64,000 nucleotides of DNA, from contig NC_135246.1 in the NCBI RefSeq assembly GCF_947623445.1, positions 16,785,856 through 16,849,855 of the forward strand, read 5' to 3'. The notes beneath the pieces were generated by a model. That model worked only from the letters and a program-made list of their open reading frames with translations, searched no databases and was not told where the DNA came from. The stretch is from Clavelina lepadiformis (Eukaryota; Chordata; Ascidiacea; Aplousobranchia; Clavelinidae). Within the stretch, counting starts at the first letter, position 1; the number at the start of each line of letters is the position of its first letter. Positions 61,280-64,000 of the stretch are shown piece by piece. The position numbers were made by a program, and so were the translations under genes.

Positions 61280-62212
61280 ATGGGAAATACAACTACTGAA
61301 ACCCAACTGTTGACAACAAGTAGTAAATGGGAACATGAGAATATTATGCTCTACCAGGCCCGGTATTGGACTATTGTGCCTCTGACGCTTTCATTCTACC
61401 TGGTATTTGTTTTACTCGTGTACGAGTACAGATGCGGGAAAAAAGCAAGGAAATTTAACAGCAACCACCTTGTGTTATTCTCTGCTTTTACCACAGTTCC
61501 TCACAGCCTTAGTCAACTACTTGAACTATGGGACGGCAGTTTTTCTTGTCAAGCCTACCGTTGGACCAACGCTGTTGCCTTTGCATTTGGCACCGCATCC
61601 GTATACACAACGATATGGGCTAGACAAAGAAAGTTTTACTCTGATCGCTTGTTGGCAACCATTGTCTGCAAATTAGTCAGGGTCTTAAGCTTAGTCATAA
61701 TAGTTAGTATTTATATTGCGATAGGTGTGTTAGTGTTTATGTTGGTTTATAATTATGAGTTCGTGAAATTGCCATACGGCTGCATTGTTAAGTTTGAAAA
61801 GGATGTATATAGCAGCTACGTATTGCCAACTGCCGTCTCAGCAATAGCTGTTAGTTTCCTTTTTCAGACAGCGTTGCTAACTCTCATAATATACCCACTA
61901 TCCGCCAAGAAAAACACGGTCGATCGGATATTCTGCTGTTTTGTCAAACCGGACCAAGATATTTTCAAACTTTTTCTTAGGTTGGCTCTTAGCACCAGTA
62001 TTTGCCTGCTCTCCTCCGTTATAGCATACACTATGCTCGGTCTATGGGCCGCTGGAACAGTTGATTTATATTGGTCGGGCTTTGCACTTATGGATCATAT
62101 TTGTAATGTGGCGGCTACAGTGCTATCATTTGTCAACTGGAAACAACGATTTTTTCCCTTCTTCTGTAAAGCACCGGGATCTGGATCTAATTCGGCTGTG
62201 GAAAGTTTCTGA
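61280..62212 (+). CDS. intronless seven-transmembrane receptor-like protein
   Basis: A single open frame of 310 residues. Hydrophobic segments fit seven helices at about 29-50, 62-83, 92-114, 132-158, 179-206, 231-257 and 264-287, with an N-glycosylation site NTT at 3-5 outside. Cys90 at the start of helix 3 and Cys168 in the second outer loop could form the standard GPCR disulfide. Helix 3 ends in IWARQRKFY, where rhodopsin-type receptors have DRY, and no NPxxY motif is seen in helix 7. It is therefore a divergent or lineage-specific family; the ligand is unknown. The ATG at 61280 is used because an in-frame GTG at 61274 is not a normal start. An AATAAA appears near 62720. Lone intronless receptors of this kind often belong to expanded families, but no second copy is in the window. 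Confidence 0.8.
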   Translation: MGNTTTETQLLTTSSKWEHENIMLYQARYWTIVPLTLSFYLVFVLLVYEYRCGKKARKFNSNHLVLFSAFTTVPHSLSQLLELWDGSFSCQAYRWTNAVAFAFGTASVYTTIWARQRKFYSDRLLATIVCKLVRVLSLVIIVSIYIAIGVLVFMLVYNYEFVKLPYGCIVKFEKDVYSSYVLPTAVSAIAVSFLFQTALLTLIIYPLSAKKNTVDRIFCCFVKPDQDIFKLFLRLALSTSICLLSSVIAYTMLGLWAAGTVDLYWSGFALMDHICNVAATVLSFVNWKQRFFPFFCKAPGSGSNSAVESF

Positions 62213-63821
62213 AACGCATTTTGTAACTTTCAATTTTATGAACATCGCTATTAAAATCAAAAATCAACCATTTATATTTGCACTTGATTATGGTATCTTG
62301 ATTCTTCAAATCTGCAGTATACTGCATGAAGAATTGTTTTTGTTATGTCGTTAGTCGTTACCGCAATCTGTTACAAATGTGCAATATGGTGCTCATTCTA
62401 TTACTTTGTTAGGGTTTTTGCTAAGATATCTGTTTTGTTTGTTTGTTCGTTCGTTTCTTCATTTCTAACATAATATTCAGTCCACCACTTATGAAAGCAA
62501 CACTTATTTTTAGGAACAAAACTCAATGCAAATAATGTTTTGACGTTGCACATTATACGCGGGTGAAAACGTTTTATAACATCACAGTGTTAGGATATAA
62601 GTTTTTGCATCATTCGTGTAGAACTGTAGATTGTAGAAGGACAGACAAGAATATTGTCAAAGGGCTAAGTCTAAAATACTGACGTTAGCTTAAATAACAC
62701 TGATCGATTGAATTTTTCAAATAAACAAAAACGTGAAATTCCATTCTCGTTTTAGCTTAACAGAACTTTTAACTGGTTAGTCATTATAAATCAGCAGTTG
62801 TTCCACTAATGTGAAAGAAGGAACACCTCTTCAACCATCGAGGTTCTATAGCAACAGAAAATATATAGCCTATTGGTTAGCGTAGTGGTTCTCAACCTTT
62901 CATGGTTCGTGGCCCCCTTGCAGAGACCCTCAAAATTCGTGACCCCCTGCTTGTCAATAAAAACTGTAAATTGCTGATTGCAAAACACTTTTCATTTCAC
63001 TGCTGCGTGTACAGTAGCCTCCGCACCGCTAATTCTGCACAATAAGCACAAAAACGTGAGAAACATGTGTCCGCTTTACCTCGTCTTCTCTTACCACTAC
63101 ACTACAGCTAATTAGTGAGGCATGTGCTCGTGACTCCCGGAGAAAGCCCCAAAAAAGGTCCCCGGTTGAGAAACCCAGGTTTAGCGTATTAAGGCTAAGC
63201 AATTCCTTTAGAAAATGATGACTTACCTAGGCTATTACTCAATAGCTTTCATAAATGTATTGACTTTGATTACACGAAACGTTCAATTCAAATACCTATC
63301 CAAGCATCAGCGTCGTGCACATGGATTTTGCATTGTGAAGTCATAATGGTCATACACGACGTCATGAGCGGCAAGTTGAGGTTCTTTCGAGACCAATTAT
63401 TGGCAATGGATACATATAATTCTTTCACTAAATATTTAATTAATACTATTGAAAATATCTTTGCGCCGTAAACTTACTGACAACCATTTTTGATTAAAAG
63501 TCGAATTTTTTTTGCAGGCTCAACCCACTTTAAGAAATTTATTTCCCTTTTCTTGTGTAAATATATATTTATCCTATGCTGCAGTCTTCTCCTTCATTAA
63601 ATGGAAAAAAAATTGTCGTGCTCTCCTTTAATGATACAACAATACGCAAAAAGTGGACAACAGCAAACCAAAACAACAATTTGTGACGCTACGAACAACA
63701 ACTCAAAAAACGTTTGCGTTATATATCAAAAGCAGACATTAAAGGATCTTCTGACGACACTGATATCATTTAGCATTTTAGCCTAACATATTGAAGTTGC
63801 CAAAATGTTTGCGTCTCAAAG
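62213..63821. other. intergenic region before the EF-hand gene
   Basis: This holds the 3' UTR of the seven-helix gene and a 296-bp hAT MITE (62883-63178). The + strand open frame 63601-63786 has low-complexity composition and no motif. Nothing else was supported. Confidence 0.5.
62883..63178. mobile_element. hAT-type MITE with near-perfect TSD
   Basis: The left end is TAGTGGTTCTCAACCTTT. The right end, inverted, is CTGGGTTTCTCAACC. The flanks GGTTAGCG (62875-62882) and GTTTAGCG (63179-63186) differ by one base, fitting an aged 8-bp target duplication. The interior has GGCCCCCTTGCAGAGACCCT and the matching inverted block near the right end. Confidence 0.78.
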
Positions 63822-63908
63822 TCAACGCGTGCTTAGTATTTCGAGCAGCTCGACCCTGTTAATCTCACCGTCTCCGTCGCTGTCAATCACCCGAATCATT
63901 TCTTCAAA
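63822..63908 (-). CDS. last exon of an EF-hand calcium-binding protein (partial)
   Basis: On the - strand an acceptor AG at 63910-63909 is followed by an in-phase exon of 29 codons reading FEEMIRVIDSDGDGEINRVE then LLEILSTR and TGA. The loop DSDGDGEINRVE has Asp, Asp, Asp, Gly, Ile and Glu at EF-hand positions 1, 3, 5, 6, 8 and 12, so calcium binding is likely. Calmodulin- and centrin-like proteins end with such a hand, but the rest of the gene is beyond the right edge and the subfamily cannot be assigned. Confidence 0.8.
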   Translation of the reverse strand, partial: FEEMIRVIDSDGDGEINRVELLEILSTR

Positions 63909-64000
63909 CTAGAGAAAACAAGAAGAAAAATTTTTTTTATTCAACTCCTCTTCATACAGCTTTTCCAGTAATACTGTTGCTTAAGAAAAGGTTTGATTTG

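Noticed and set aside
1-64000. Retroviral, LTR or Polinton-like element
   Set aside because: No long terminal repeats, reverse transcriptase, integrase, capsid or envelope motifs were recognised in the window.

Overview
The window looks like nuclear DNA of a marine invertebrate chordate, most likely a tunicate (ascidian). It is AT-rich. The genes have GT-AG introns of about a hundred bases to a few kilobases. There is one FoxO gene, a very small PPIL6 gene, a single-exon seven-helix receptor-like gene, and many short DNA transposons. The clade assignment is an inference from gene architecture and repeat style. No bacterial, plasmid or viral features were seen, and no retroviral or LTR element was recognised.

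Layout, left to right. (1) 1.7-5.0 kb, + strand: a four-exon sulfotransferase-family gene with a C-terminal membrane segment. (2) 8.3-22.9 kb, + strand: three tandem alpha-class-like glutathione S-transferase genes with the same six-exon structure in units of about 5 kb. The first two units join head to tail near 13.22 kb. (3) 25.5-39.3 kb, - strand: a complete 14-exon FoxO gene of 886 codons with an 8 kb first intron. (4) 42.5-46.3 kb, + strand, divergent from FoxO: PPIL6, a thioredoxin-like plus cyclophilin protein. (5) 48.8-52.5 kb, + strand: MRPS31, a mitochondrial small-subunit ribosomal protein, with an apparent internal exon duplication. (6) 53.6-57.1 kb, - strand, convergent with MRPS31: RPS8, a cytosolic ribosomal protein. 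(7) 57.9-58.0 kb: an orphan terminal coding exon. (8) 61.3-62.2 kb, + strand: an intronless seven-transmembrane receptor-like gene. (9) 63.8-63.9 kb, - strand: the last exon of an EF-hand protein that continues beyond the right edge.

The gaps are full of short non-autonomous DNA transposons. Ten hAT-type elements can be delimited to the base by terminal inverted repeats and 8-bp target duplications. One still carries a transposase C-terminal fragment. Two piggyBac-like elements have TTAA target sites. There are also a palindromic family of about 100 bp in four copies, a MITE in an MRPS31 intron, tRNA-derived SINE pieces, and a dispersed repeat seen at least six times. For two insertions the window itself holds the empty site in a paralogous copy: the hAT in GST copy 1 intron 2 and the piggyBac-like element at 13.66 kb. 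The order of duplication and insertion can therefore be read directly.

The genes do not form one pathway. The sulfotransferase and the GSTs could both serve conjugation or detoxification, and FoxO is a stress and insulin-pathway transcription factor, but nothing here shows co-regulation. I found no convincing new multi-gene system. The best leads are the GST array, the exon-level changes in MRPS31 and FoxO, the orphan exon and the transposon history.
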